A DNA stretch of 64,000 nucleotides from NCBI RefSeq assembly GCF_004341515.1, contig NZ_SLZF01000006.1:461061-525060 (forward strand). The letters are read 5' to 3'. The notes beneath the pieces are model-generated. The model ran no database searches. It saw only the letters and a program-made list of their open reading frames with translations, and was not told the origin of the DNA. Shown here piece after piece: positions 1 through 7,785 of the stretch. Numbering within the stretch: position 1 is the first letter of the stretch; every line of letters starts with the position of its first letter. This DNA is from Allobosea sp. BK604. GTDB taxonomy: Bacteria; Pseudomonadota; Alphaproteobacteria; Rhizobiales; Beijerinckiaceae. The position numbers and the translations under genes were made by a program.

Positions 1-948
1 GAGCAGGTCACCAGCGAGGTCGGCAACGAGCTCGCCAAGGTGATCGAGCGCTTCCAGAACGCGGCGCAGGACATGCGCGGCGTCTCGAGCGAGATCCAGC
101 GCGAGCTGGAGACCACCCGCGCCGAGCTGAAGCGCGGCGTACTCGACCTGCCGCGCGAGACGCAGGAATCGACCGCCGCGATGCGCCGCGTCGTCGCCGA
201 GCAGATCAAGGCGCTGAACGACCTCACCGAGATCGTGACGCGCTCAGGCCGCAGCAACGATATCGCCACCCCGGCCGACACGGGCCGGCGTGCCGCTGCC
301 GCCGCACCTGCCGCACCGGCCTACGCCACCGCAGTGACCCAGGCGCGCGTCTCGCCGCCCCCGGCCGAGCAGCCGCTGCTGCGCCCCTCGCTCGACGCCA
401 CGCCTGAGCCGGAACGTCCCGAGCCGCCGCGGACCGAGACCCGGCCCGCCCCTGCCCCGCGTCCCGCCCCCGCGCAGGAGGCCCCGCGCCGCGGCAGCCA
501 GCCGGAGACCACGCCGCCGGCCAAGGCCGGTTGGCTCTCCGACCTGCTCAACCGCGCCTCGCGCGAGGACAGCAAGGTCACGGAAGCGACCAAGCCGACC
601 GCGCATTCGATCGAGCGGCTCGACTCGCTCTCGGTCGACATCGCCCGGATGATCGACCACGACGCCGCGGTCGAGCTCTGGGACCGCTACAAGCGCGGCG
701 AACGCAACGTCTTCACCCGCCGGCTCTACACCCTGCAGGGCCAGCAGACCTTCGACGAGATCCGGCGCAAATACCGCCGCGATGCGGAGTTCAAGGAGAC
801 GGTGGACCGCTATATCGACGAGTTCGAGCGCCTGCTCGGCGAGGCGGCCAAGGACGACCGCGACTCGATGGTGGCGAAGACCTATCTCACCTCGGAGACG
901 GGCAAGGTCTACACGATGCTCGCCCATGCGAGCGGGCGCTTCGAATAG
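1..948 (+). CDS. C-terminal part of a large coiled-coil polar-growth protein (GPR/RgsE-like), cut by the window edge
   Basis: The reading frame is open from base 1, so this is the last 315 residues of a longer protein. Roughly the first 75 residues are charged, heptad-like and Gln/Glu/Arg-rich, as in apolipoprotein-like coiled coils. A Pro/Ala-rich linker follows (about 80-180), then a compact C-terminal domain (about 200-315) containing VELWDRYKRGERNVFTRR and ending in MLAHASGRFE. I recognise this tail as conserved at the end of very large Hyphomicrobiales proteins. The best-known of these is the growth-pole ring protein GPR of Agrobacterium (RgsE in Sinorhizobium), which organises unipolar growth. 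The assignment is from memory of the tail and needs the missing upstream part to confirm. A terminator-like hairpin follows 40 bases downstream. Confidence 0.6.
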   Translation, partial: EQVTSEVGNELAKVIERFQNAAQDMRGVSSEIQRELETTRAELKRGVLDLPRETQESTAAMRRVVAEQIKALNDLTEIVTRSGRSNDIATPADTGRRAAAAAPAAPAYATAVTQARVSPPPAEQPLLRPSLDATPEPERPEPPRTETRPAPAPRPAPAQEAPRRGSQPETTPPAKAGWLSDLLNRASREDSKVTEATKPTAHSIERLDSLSVDIARMIDHDAAVELWDRYKRGERNVFTRRLYTLQGQQTFDEIRRKYRRDAEFKETVDRYIDEFERLLGEAAKDDRDSMVAKTYLTSETGKVYTMLAHASGRFE

Positions 949-987
949 GCGCCCGCCGGTTCAGACCGGCGTTGGATGATGCTTACG

Positions 988-1014
988 AAAACGGGCACCG
1001 CGAGGCGCCCGTTT
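988..1014 (+). terminator. Probable rho-independent terminator of the upstream gene
   Basis: An eight-base stem, AAACGGGC (989-996) pairing with GCCCGTTT (1007-1014), encloses a ten-base loop and runs into TTTCTTC. It sits just after the stop codon at 946-948. Confidence 0.55.
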
Positions 1015-1037
1015 CTTCATAGGTGCGGCCTGCGCGC

Positions 1038-1140
1038 CTATGCCCTCCGTGACGCTCGGCTCGCGCCGCGCCCCACGTCCTGAACACAGCCCTTCACCCG
1101 GGAAGACGTGGATGGTCGGGACGGGCCCGGCCATGACGGT
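1038..1140. repeat. Dispersed intergenic repeat (GAAGACGTGGATGG family)
   Basis: The segment carrying GAAGACGTGGATGGTCGGGA and GCCCGGCCATGACGG closely resembles 7634-7729, where GAAGACGTGGATGGACGGGA and GCCCGACCATGACG recur. Both copies lie between genes, so this is a short non-coding dispersed element. Confidence 0.6.
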
Positions 1141-1193
1141 GCAAGATCGTCCGGGAAACTTACGCGGGGCGTTCCTCGCCCGTTGCCGCGGCC

Positions 1194-1790
1194 TCAGGCG
1201 GCCCAGCGCACGATCTGGATCAGCACCTGCGACAGCGCCTGGTCGAGCGCCTGCGCCGCGCCGGAACCATCGACCGCACCTGCGGGGACGCGCGCGCTGA
1301 AGAGCTTCGCCCGCTGGATATGGCCGGTACGGTCGGTGACCAGCTTGGCGGTGATCTCGACCACCGCGCTGCCCGAAGCGGCATCGATATTGAAGGCGCG
1401 GATATCGGTGTTGAGCTGGTAGTCGGGGACGATCCGCTCGCCAGGCCGACTGACCGAGGCGATGCGGCTGCCATTCTCGAAGGTCTGGATCAGCCTGATC
1501 TGGACCAGCTTGGGCACCCGGTCCGCCCATTGCGCGCCGCCGAGGAAGGAGAGCGAGCCGCTCGAATCCTTGACGATCATGCGGTCGGAATCGAGCGTCT
1601 GCACCGTCGTCGGCTCGTTGACGACGATGGCCGCGCGCGACCCTGTGAGCTTGCCGAAATCGCGCGGCGCCGAAAGATCGAAGGTGGTCGGCGTCGGGCC
1701 GCCGCCGCACCCGGCCAAGGCCAGCGAGACGGTCAGGACGAGCGACACGGCAAATGGCGTGGAAGGCAGGAGGCGGGGCGACATCGGCAT
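1194..1790 (-). CDS. ABC-type transport auxiliary lipoprotein (PqiC-like)
   Basis: The 198-residue protein starts with a hydrophobic signal ending in the lipobox LALAGC, so Cys28 should be lipidated and the protein anchored in a membrane facing the periplasm. The mature part has the pattern of ABC_trans_aux lipoproteins (FDLSAPRDF, IVVNEPTTVQTLDSDRM, WADRVPKLVQIRLIQTFEN). These partner MCE proteins in lipid-transport systems and resemble PqiC. I chose the ATG at 1790 because it gives the intact signal peptide; the frame extends further upstream without sense. It begins 4 bases after the MCE gene, so the two are almost certainly co-transcribed. Here it takes the place that the soluble carrier MlaC has in E. 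coli. Confidence 0.85.
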   Translation of the reverse strand: MPMSPRLLPSTPFAVSLVLTVSLALAGCGGGPTPTTFDLSAPRDFGKLTGSRAAIVVNEPTTVQTLDSDRMIVKDSSGSLSFLGGAQWADRVPKLVQIRLIQTFENGSRIASVSRPGERIVPDYQLNTDIRAFNIDAASGSAVVEITAKLVTDRTGHIQRAKLFSARVPAGAVDGSGAAQALDQALSQVLIQIVRWAA

Positions 1791-1794
1791 CTGA

Positions 1795-2928
1795 CTAGCG
1801 CGATCCGCTATATTGAGGAAGCGAAGGCTTGGCACCGAGGAGGAATTGCTGCGGATTGCGCTCGATATTGCGCAAGGTGCGGTTGAAATCGCCCAGCGTG
1901 CGGCGGCCTTCCGCCGCCAGGTTCTCGATGTCGCGCAGGCCGGGACCGGTGAAGCGGTTGATTCCGGTGGTGATCTCGGCGGTGCGCTTGTCGAGATTGT
2001 CAGCCAGCGTGCGGACCGAGCGCGCGGCATTGGCGACCTCGGCGAAGGCGCCCTGCCCGTCCTCGCTGTTGAGGAAGGATTGCGCCGCCTTCAGCACGCC
2101 TTCGACCTGGTCGGCCGCGCGGTTGAGCTTGTCCGTGATCGAGGCGACGTCCTTGACGACCTTGCCGACATCGTCGCTGGTGCCGCCCAGCGCCGCGGTG
2201 AACTTGTCGACATTGTCGACGATGCTGGCGACCTTGCGCCGGTCGACCGAGCGCACGACCTCGGTGAGCTCCTCGCTGAGCACGCCGAGCTTCTGCGAGA
2301 GCGGCGCGATCGTATCGGCGATCTGGCCGAAGCTCGCCAGAACCTTGTCGACATTGCCGGAATTGTCGCCGAGGGCGGCCGAGAATTTCTCGACATTCCT
2401 GACCGTGTTGCTGAGCGGGCCGGCATTCTCCTTGACCAGCTGGTCGATATTGCCAAGCACCGTGTCGGCCCGGCTGGCGACGGTGCGCACCGTCTCCAGG
2501 ATGTCCTGGAATTCCGATTTCTCGGCGATGATCGTCGGCATGGGCTGGCCCGGCTGGGCGGTCAAGACCGGGGAGCTCGGATCGCCGCCGAGGAGCTGGA
2601 CCGCGACGACGCCGGCCAGGCCCTGGGCCTCGATGCGGGCGCGCGTGTCGACGCGCAGCGGCGTCGTGTTGTCGACCTGGACCACGGCATAGATCCGGCG
2701 CGGATCGTCCGGCTGCAGCTCGATGCGCGTGACCTCGCCGACGCGCAGGCCATTGAAGAGCACGCTCGACCCGCGGCCGAGGCCGGTCACGGTGCCGCTG
2801 AAGATGATCCGGACATCCTGCTTGCGCCCGGCCCCGCCGCTGTTGAACCAGTAGACGAAACCAAACGCCGCCGCGAGCACGGCAAGCGTGAACAGGCCGA
2901 CCAGAGCATAGTTGGCGCGCGATTCCAT
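1795..2928 (-). CDS. mlaD: MlaD family MCE-domain lipid transport protein
   Basis: This 377-residue protein has one N-terminal membrane anchor (about 8-27, LVGLFTLAVLAAAFGFVYWF), a single MCE domain (about 35-120, with VTGLGRGSSVLFNGLRVGEV) and a long helical C-terminal tail with repeated Val/Asp/Leu heptads. MCE proteins form hexameric rings that pass phospholipids across the periplasm. The tail is much longer than that of E. coli MlaD (about 180 residues), so the helical part may form an extended tunnel or barrel. It is third in the permease-ATPase-MCE-lipoprotein set and lies 150 bases after the ATPase gene. Confidence 0.9.
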   Translation of the reverse strand: MESRANYALVGLFTLAVLAAAFGFVYWFNSGGAGRKQDVRIIFSGTVTGLGRGSSVLFNGLRVGEVTRIELQPDDPRRIYAVVQVDNTTPLRVDTRARIEAQGLAGVVAVQLLGGDPSSPVLTAQPGQPMPTIIAEKSEFQDILETVRTVASRADTVLGNIDQLVKENAGPLSNTVRNVEKFSAALGDNSGNVDKVLASFGQIADTIAPLSQKLGVLSEELTEVVRSVDRRKVASIVDNVDKFTAALGGTSDDVGKVVKDVASITDKLNRAADQVEGVLKAAQSFLNSEDGQGAFAEVANAARSVRTLADNLDKRTAEITTGINRFTGPGLRDIENLAAEGRRTLGDFNRTLRNIERNPQQFLLGAKPSLPQYSGSR

Positions 2929-3054
2929 GGTTCTGACGCTAGAGCATCAACTCGGACATTCGAAGCTGTATTCTGGCAACATCCTGCGCCAAACCGCTGG
3001 CGAAAAGATGTTTTACCGGCCTGCCAGCAGCTTTTTGCCGACCTGCCGGCAGCC

Positions 3055-3097
3055 TGTTAATGGCCTGACGGCAGCTTGTTAATGGCCTGACGGCAGC
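3055..3097. repeat. 22-bp tandem duplication spanning the mlaF stop codon
   Basis: TGTTAATGGCCTGACGGCAGC occurs at 3055-3075 and again at 3077-3097. On the minus strand each copy encodes the end of the ATPase, LPSGH and TAA. The gene stops in the first copy it meets, at 3079-3081, leaving the second as a relic in the leader of mlaD. Confidence 0.85.
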
Positions 3098-3894
3098 CTG
3101 GCCCGGGCACGCTGGCCGCCGAAATAGGCCTTCAGCCAGGGATGGTCCGAGGCCAGCATCGTCTCGAGCGTGCCAACCGCGATGACGCGCTTGTCGGCCA
3201 GCGCCGCGATCCTGTCGCAGGCGGAATAGAGGCTGTCGAGGTCGTGCGTGACCATGAAGACGGTGAGGCCGAGCGTGTGCTTCAAGGTCATGATCAGTTC
3301 GTCGAACTCGGCGGCGCCGATCGGATCGAGCCCCGAGGTCGGCTCGTCCAGGAAGACGATCTCGGGATCGAGCGCCAGCGCCCGCGCCAGGGCGGCGCGC
3401 TTGATCATGCCCCCCGAGAGCTCGGACGGCGCCTTGTCGGCGGCATCCGGCGGCAGCCCGACCATTTCGAGCTTCAGCATCGCCATCTCGTCGAGCAGGG
3501 CCGGCGAGAGCTTGAGATACTCGCGCATCGGCACCTGGATGTTCTGCTTGACGCTCAGCGCCGAGAACAGCGCGCCCTGCTGGAACATCACGCCGAAGCG
3601 GCGCTCCAGGGTGCGCTTCGCCGCCTGGTCGAGATGGTCGATATCCTCGCCGAAGACCTCGATCGTGCCACGGCTCTTGCGGACGAGCCCGAGGATCGTG
3701 CGGGTCAGGACCGATTTGCCCTGGCCCGAGCCGCCGACGAAGCCGAGGATCTCGCCGCGGAACACGTCGAGATTGAGCCCGTCCATGATCACCTTCTCGC
3801 CGAAGGCGACCCTGAGATCGCGCACCTTGATGACGGCGTCCGGCTCGTCACTACGATGCTGGCCGCCCGGCCGCTGCTCCAGCTCCGTGCTCAT
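3079..3894 (-). CDS. mlaF: MlaF-type ABC transporter ATP-binding protein
   Basis: A 271-residue ABC ATPase with Walker A GGSGQGKS (54-61), signature LSGGM (159-163) and Walker B FLDEPTSGLDP (from 181). LSGGMxKRxALARAL and the EPTSGLDP stretch are typical of the MlaF/Ttg2A lipid-transport subfamily. It should drive the adjacent STAS-permease from the cytoplasmic face. It starts 14 bases after the permease gene, implying one transcript. The extreme C-terminus (RARLPSGH) lies in a 22-bp tandem duplication. Confidence 0.93.
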   Translation of the reverse strand: MSTELEQRPGGQHRSDEPDAVIKVRDLRVAFGEKVIMDGLNLDVFRGEILGFVGGSGQGKSVLTRTILGLVRKSRGTIEVFGEDIDHLDQAAKRTLERRFGVMFQQGALFSALSVKQNIQVPMREYLKLSPALLDEMAMLKLEMVGLPPDAADKAPSELSGGMIKRAALARALALDPEIVFLDEPTSGLDPIGAAEFDELIMTLKHTLGLTVFMVTHDLDSLYSACDRIAALADKRVIAVGTLETMLASDHPWLKAYFGGQRARARLPSGH

Positions 3895-3908
3895 CGCCGC
3901 CCTCGCCC

Positions 3909-5054
3909 TCAGAACTCGATCGAGGCGAAGAACATGGCGAAGAGCCCGTCGACGACGATGACCATGAAGATCGATTTCACCACCGAGGCCGTGACCTGGC
4001 GGCCGAGCGATTCGGCCGAGCCCTTGACCGCCAGCCCCTCGATCGAGGCGATCAGCCCGATGACGAAGGCCATGAACGGCGCCTTGATCAAACCGACCGC
4101 GAAATGCTTCCAGGTGATCACCGATTGCAGGCGGGCCAGGAATGTATCCATGCCGATACCGCCATAGAGCCAGGCCACGAGCCCGGCGCCGGTGAGGCCC
4201 GCCATGGCCGAGATGAAGGTCAGGATCGGCAGCGAGATGATCAGCGCCAGGATGCGCGGTACGACCAGGACCTCGATCGGGTCGAGCCCCATCACGCGCA
4301 GCGCGTCGATCTCCTCGCGCATCTTCATCGAGCCGATCTCGGCGGTGAAGGCCGAGCCGGAACGGCCGGCGATCATGATCGAGGTCAGGAGCACCGAGAG
4401 TTCGCGCAGGATCAGGATGCCGGTCAGGTTGACGACGAAGACCGTCGCGCCGAATTGCTGGAGCTGGAAAATGCCTTGCTGGGCGACGATGCAGCCGACC
4501 AGGAACGAGATCAGCATGATGATCGGCGCGCCATTGAAGGCGATCAGCTCGATCTGATTGACCAGCGAGGGGCCGCGGAACTTGCGCGGCCCGAGCACGA
4601 CGCCGAGCGAGCCGACCACGACCTCGCCCAGGAACATCGCGCCGCCGACCATGTCGCGGCCGAAGCGCACGACCGCCTTGCCGATATTGACCAGCACGTT
4701 GACGATGCCGAAATGCCGCACGGTCGGCACGACCGAGCAGTCATGGACATCGACCTCGGCGAGCAGGACCGTGTGCTCCGGCTTCTGGCTGACGAACTCG
4801 ATCGCACCGCCCGCCTCGGCGCGCTGCGTCTTCAGGCGGCTGAGGACATAGGCGCCGAGCGTGTCGAGCCGCACCACCGCGGAGAGGTCGAGCGTCGCCC
4901 GCGAGACTTTTGCGATGCGCTCGCCGATTTCATGGGCGAGTTCCTCGACCCGCGGCGCGCGGTCGGCGCTCCACGAGCCGGCGAGCACGACGGCCAAGGT
5001 GCCGGCATCGTCGCGAAAGACCGCTTGCGGTTCGGCGCTGTCGAGGCTCGCCAT
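3909..5054 (-). CDS. mlaE: MlaE family ABC permease with fused N-terminal STAS domain
   Basis: The 381-residue protein joins a STAS domain (about 1-110, with ATLDLSAVVRLDTLGAYVLS) to a MlaE permease domain (about 120-381) of several membrane segments. The permease carries the conserved stretches FLVGCIVAQQGIFQLQQFGA and LSVLLTSIMIAGRSGSAFTA. In E. coli the STAS part is a separate protein, MlaB, that binds the ATPase; the fused form is common in alphaproteobacteria. I chose the ATG at 5054 (MASLDSAEP) because the upstream extension is Arg/Cys-rich and unlike any MlaE. It is the first gene of the lipid-transport operon and diverges from the CheZ-like gene across about 200 bases. Confidence 0.93.
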   Translation of the reverse strand: MASLDSAEPQAVFRDDAGTLAVVLAGSWSADRAPRVEELAHEIGERIAKVSRATLDLSAVVRLDTLGAYVLSRLKTQRAEAGGAIEFVSQKPEHTVLLAEVDVHDCSVVPTVRHFGIVNVLVNIGKAVVRFGRDMVGGAMFLGEVVVGSLGVVLGPRKFRGPSLVNQIELIAFNGAPIIMLISFLVGCIVAQQGIFQLQQFGATVFVVNLTGILILRELSVLLTSIMIAGRSGSAFTAEIGSMKMREEIDALRVMGLDPIEVLVVPRILALIISLPILTFISAMAGLTGAGLVAWLYGGIGMDTFLARLQSVITWKHFAVGLIKAPFMAFVIGLIASIEGLAVKGSAESLGRQVTASVVKSIFMVIVVDGLFAMFFASIEF

Positions 5055-5257
5055 GATCCTCAGTGATATCCTCTCGGCGGCCGCGCCGCGGCCCGCCACC
5101 TGCAACCTGTATCGCCGTGTGCCCTGGGCTTGGCAAGCACCGGCGCAATCCGTGCCGTTGCGGCAGCAATTCCTTAAGCACTCCCGCGGCACGATTTCGA
5201 ATCACCACCGCGATTGATAGCGTGCTGCATCCGGCGAGCTATCGGAACAGGTTCGTC

Positions 5258-6133
5258 ATGAGCGACGCGCGTTCGCTGACACCGCTGAGCGAAACCGACT
5301 ACGAGGCGATCGCCTCGGCAGTGATGGAGACCGCGCGCGGACGCTGGTTCATGGCCGAATATGCCAAGCGCAACCGGCAGGCGGACACGGGGCAGGTTCT
5401 GGCCGCGATCAACAAGTTGCAGCGCGTGCTGCACGCCGCCCCTGTCGAGCAGCCGGTCGGCGGCGCGAATCTGCGCGATGCGATCGCGCTGATCATGGAT
5501 CTGCGCACCGATCTCGAGCGGATCGGCGGCGGGCCGGGCGAGCCATCCTCGCGCCTGGCTGCGCGGATCGAGACTGCGGCGAGCAGCATCATCGGCGCCA
5601 CCGAAAGCATCCAGGAGGCCGCCTGGGGCCTGCGCGAAGCCGGCGCCAGCGATGCGCTCTGCGACACGCTCGACCGGCGCGCGACCGAGATCTACGGCGC
5701 CACCGCCGTCGTCGAAGGCACGGCGCAGCAACTCGGCAAGATCGCCGATACGGTCGCGATGCTGGACAGCAGCCTGCGCGCCTTCGCCGAGGGGGCGCAT
5801 GACACGTTCAACCTCGACGTCCCCGCCGCCGTGCCGCCGCGGCCGGCCTCCACGAGCTTCGAGCTGCGCGAGGCCGCGCCGCTCTCGAGCTACGACGATA
5901 TCGAGATCGTCGAGATCGAAGATAATCGCTCGGTGATCGACAATCCGAGCCGCATCCGGACCGAGCCTGCCAAGCACCGGCGCTTCAGCTCGATGCAGGT
6001 GCTCGACGAGGATCTCGTCTTCGCCGAGACCGGTGAGGACAAGGCAGCGCGGACTCCGTCAGGCACCTCGGAAGAGGATCTGCGCGCCATCGACGCGCTG
6101 CCGGCCAGCGGCAAGCTCGCCTATTTCGCCTAG
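5258..6133 (+). CDS. CheZ-like protein, diverged at the phosphatase motif
   Basis: This 291-residue soluble protein begins with ETARGRWFMAEYAKRNRQAD, an N-terminal block I know from alphaproteobacterial CheZ-like proteins. A long helical hairpin-like region follows (about 60-190), including ESIQEAAWGLREAGASDALCDTL. The C-terminal third is acidic and low in complexity. In true CheZ the helix after this point carries a catalytic glutamine in a FQDLTGQ-like motif. Here the equivalent stretch reads IYGATAVVEGTAQQLGKIAD, so phosphatase activity is doubtful. No che genes are nearby. I chose the ATG at 5258 (MSDARS); the frame runs further upstream only as chance coding. Confidence 0.55.
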   Translation: MSDARSLTPLSETDYEAIASAVMETARGRWFMAEYAKRNRQADTGQVLAAINKLQRVLHAAPVEQPVGGANLRDAIALIMDLRTDLERIGGGPGEPSSRLAARIETAASSIIGATESIQEAAWGLREAGASDALCDTLDRRATEIYGATAVVEGTAQQLGKIADTVAMLDSSLRAFAEGAHDTFNLDVPAAVPPRPASTSFELREAAPLSSYDDIEIVEIEDNRSVIDNPSRIRTEPAKHRRFSSMQVLDEDLVFAETGEDKAARTPSGTSEEDLRAIDALPASGKLAYFA

Positions 6134-6137
6134 GCTC

Positions 6138-6225
6138 CGTCATTGCGAGCGTAGCGAAGCAATCCAGGGCCGCCGTGCGCTACGTCCCCTGGATTGCTTC
6201 GTCGGCTACACCTCCTCGCAATAAC
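6138..6225. repeat. Palindromic intergenic repeat (GAAGCAATCC family)
   Basis: The arm CATTGCGAGCGTAGCGAAGC with AATCCAGGG (from 6141) is answered by CCCTGGATTGCTTCGTCGGC and CTCCTCGCAATAAC (6187-6225). It fills the gap between two convergent genes and could act as a two-way terminator. Related copies lie at 14123-14158, 52071-52194 and 63892-63922, with a partial arm near 7750-7779. Confidence 0.8.
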
Positions 6226-6233
6226 GTTTTGCG

Positions 6234-7607
6234 TCAGCGCTTCGCGACGAAGCTCGCCATCTTGCCGGGGTTGAGCAGGCCGTAGGGATCGACCTCGTGC
6301 TTGAAGCCAAGCTGGTCGGCATCGGCGCGCTTGTGGCGGCTGCCACCTTCCAGCGAGACCACGTGCGGATTGGCGATCATCACGCCGGCCTCTTCGTGCA
6401 TGGCGATGAGCTCGTTCAGCCGCTCGGGCGTCGTATAGCGCAGGATCGGCAAGGCGCTCGCCGTGACGCGGCCACCGAAGCGGATGAACTCGTGATGCGC
6501 CAGCACCTCGTCGGGGAAGCGCGCGATCATCTCCTTCACGCTCGCCATCAGCCGGTCATGCGGGAAAAGGCACTGCAAATAGGTGATCGAGCGGTCGCTC
6601 TTCAGCCATTGCAGCGTCGTGTGGTTCCAGGTGTATTCGTAGAGCGGCACCGTGCCCGGCCCCTCCTCCGAGGGAGCCTCATAGGTCACCGTGCCGCGCG
6701 AGCCGATGATCGCCTTGAACGGGCCGAGCGAAGCTTCCGCGATCATGCAGATCAGGATGCTCTTGCCCTCCGGGCAATGCTTCTTCAGCGCGCCGAAATA
6801 GGGCGTGATCGGCGCCGAGACCGGCGTCACCAGCTTCTTGACGATACCGTCGGCCAGCGCGACCTCGTAGCCGGCCTGGAAGGCGTCCACGTAATCGTCG
6901 AAGGCGACGATGACGTCGATCCAGGGCCAGGCCGGGGCGAGCGGCATCTCCAGCGCGGTGATGATCCCGGTCGTGCCATAGGCGCGGTTGACCTTCTGGG
7001 CGGCGTCGTCACGCAGTTCGAGGATGCGCGGCTCCTCCTCGACCGTGACGATGCGGGCGGCGAGGATGTTGCCGGGCTCGCGCAGGCCGCCATAGGTCAC
7101 CGAGCCGACGCCGCCGGAGCCGCCGGCGACGAAGCCGCCGATCGTGGCGGTGCGCTTGGTCGAGGGGTGCATGCGCAGCTCGTAGCCGGAGGGCCGGATC
7201 GCCATGTCGATATCGACCATCCTGGCACCGGGACCGACGCGGATCGCGCCGGGCTTCTGCCATTCGGTGGCGGAGAGCGCGGTGATGTCGAGCAGCACGC
7301 CGCCTTCGAGCGGCACTGCCTGGCCGTAATTGCCGGTCGCCCCGGCACGCACGGTCAGCGGGATGCGGCGCCTGGCGCAGGCGGCGGCGACGCGCACAAC
7401 CTCGGCCTCGTCGCGCGGGCTGACGAGGATATCGGCCGACTTGTCCGCCAGTTCCTTGTTGAGGATCGGCGAGTACCAGAAGAAGTCGCGCGAGCGCTTG
7501 CGCACGACCTGCGCCTCCGCGATCACCGGCACGCCGTCGATATCGGCGAGAAGGCCGGCAATGTCGTAACGGGAGGGCTGGGACTTGCGGTCAGGTACTG
7601 CGCTCAT
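6234..7607 (-). CDS. FAD-linked oxidase / FAD-binding oxidoreductase (paralogue 1)
   Basis: A 457-residue member of the GlcD/vanillyl-alcohol-oxidase superfamily. The FAD-binding PCMH fold (about 55-235) includes LTVRAGATGNYGQAVPLEGG and HPSTKRTATIGGFVAGGSGG, which bind the nucleotide; the C-terminal half should form the substrate cap. It is clearly paralogous to the gene at 10954-12345: both share SRDFFW-SP near the N-terminus, TGNYGQAVPLEGG and YEYTWNHTTL. I chose the ATG at 7607 (MSAVPD). It lies downstream of the importer genes on the same strand, across a repeat-filled gap. The substrate is unknown; hydroxy acids or aromatic alcohols are usual in the superfamily. Confidence 0.85.
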   Translation of the reverse strand: MSAVPDRKSQPSRYDIAGLLADIDGVPVIAEAQVVRKRSRDFFWYSPILNKELADKSADILVSPRDEAEVVRVAAACARRRIPLTVRAGATGNYGQAVPLEGGVLLDITALSATEWQKPGAIRVGPGARMVDIDMAIRPSGYELRMHPSTKRTATIGGFVAGGSGGVGSVTYGGLREPGNILAARIVTVEEEPRILELRDDAAQKVNRAYGTTGIITALEMPLAPAWPWIDVIVAFDDYVDAFQAGYEVALADGIVKKLVTPVSAPITPYFGALKKHCPEGKSILICMIAEASLGPFKAIIGSRGTVTYEAPSEEGPGTVPLYEYTWNHTTLQWLKSDRSITYLQCLFPHDRLMASVKEMIARFPDEVLAHHEFIRFGGRVTASALPILRYTTPERLNELIAMHEEAGVMIANPHVVSLEGGSRHKRADADQLGFKHEVDPYGLLNPGKMASFVAKR

Positions 7608-7633
7608 GTCACACCATGCTCTTTGCCGCTCCA

Positions 7634-7779
7634 CCGTCATGCTCGCCCTTGTGGCGAGCATCCACGTCTTGGCCACGGTCCTCGAACAGCGAAGACGTGG
7701 ATGGACGGGACAAGCCCGACCATGACGTGGCGTTTTGCGACCCCGGGTTGTTTCGTCGTCACGCTCCTCGCAATGACGA
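7634..7779. repeat. Dispersed repeats in the gap between permease and oxidase
   Basis: Bases 7634-7729 match the element at 1038-1140 and add an internal hairpin, GCTCGCC/GGCGAGC. Bases about 7750-7779 (TCGTCACGCTCCTCGCAATGACG) match one arm of the GAAGCAATCC family. No gene is present here. Confidence 0.6.
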
Positions 7780-7785
7780 CGAGGT

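Noticed and set aside
6138..6225. Insertion-sequence terminal inverted repeats
   Set aside because: The two arms enclose only a short spacer with no transposase, and similar elements recur as solitary palindromes. They are REP-like repeats.
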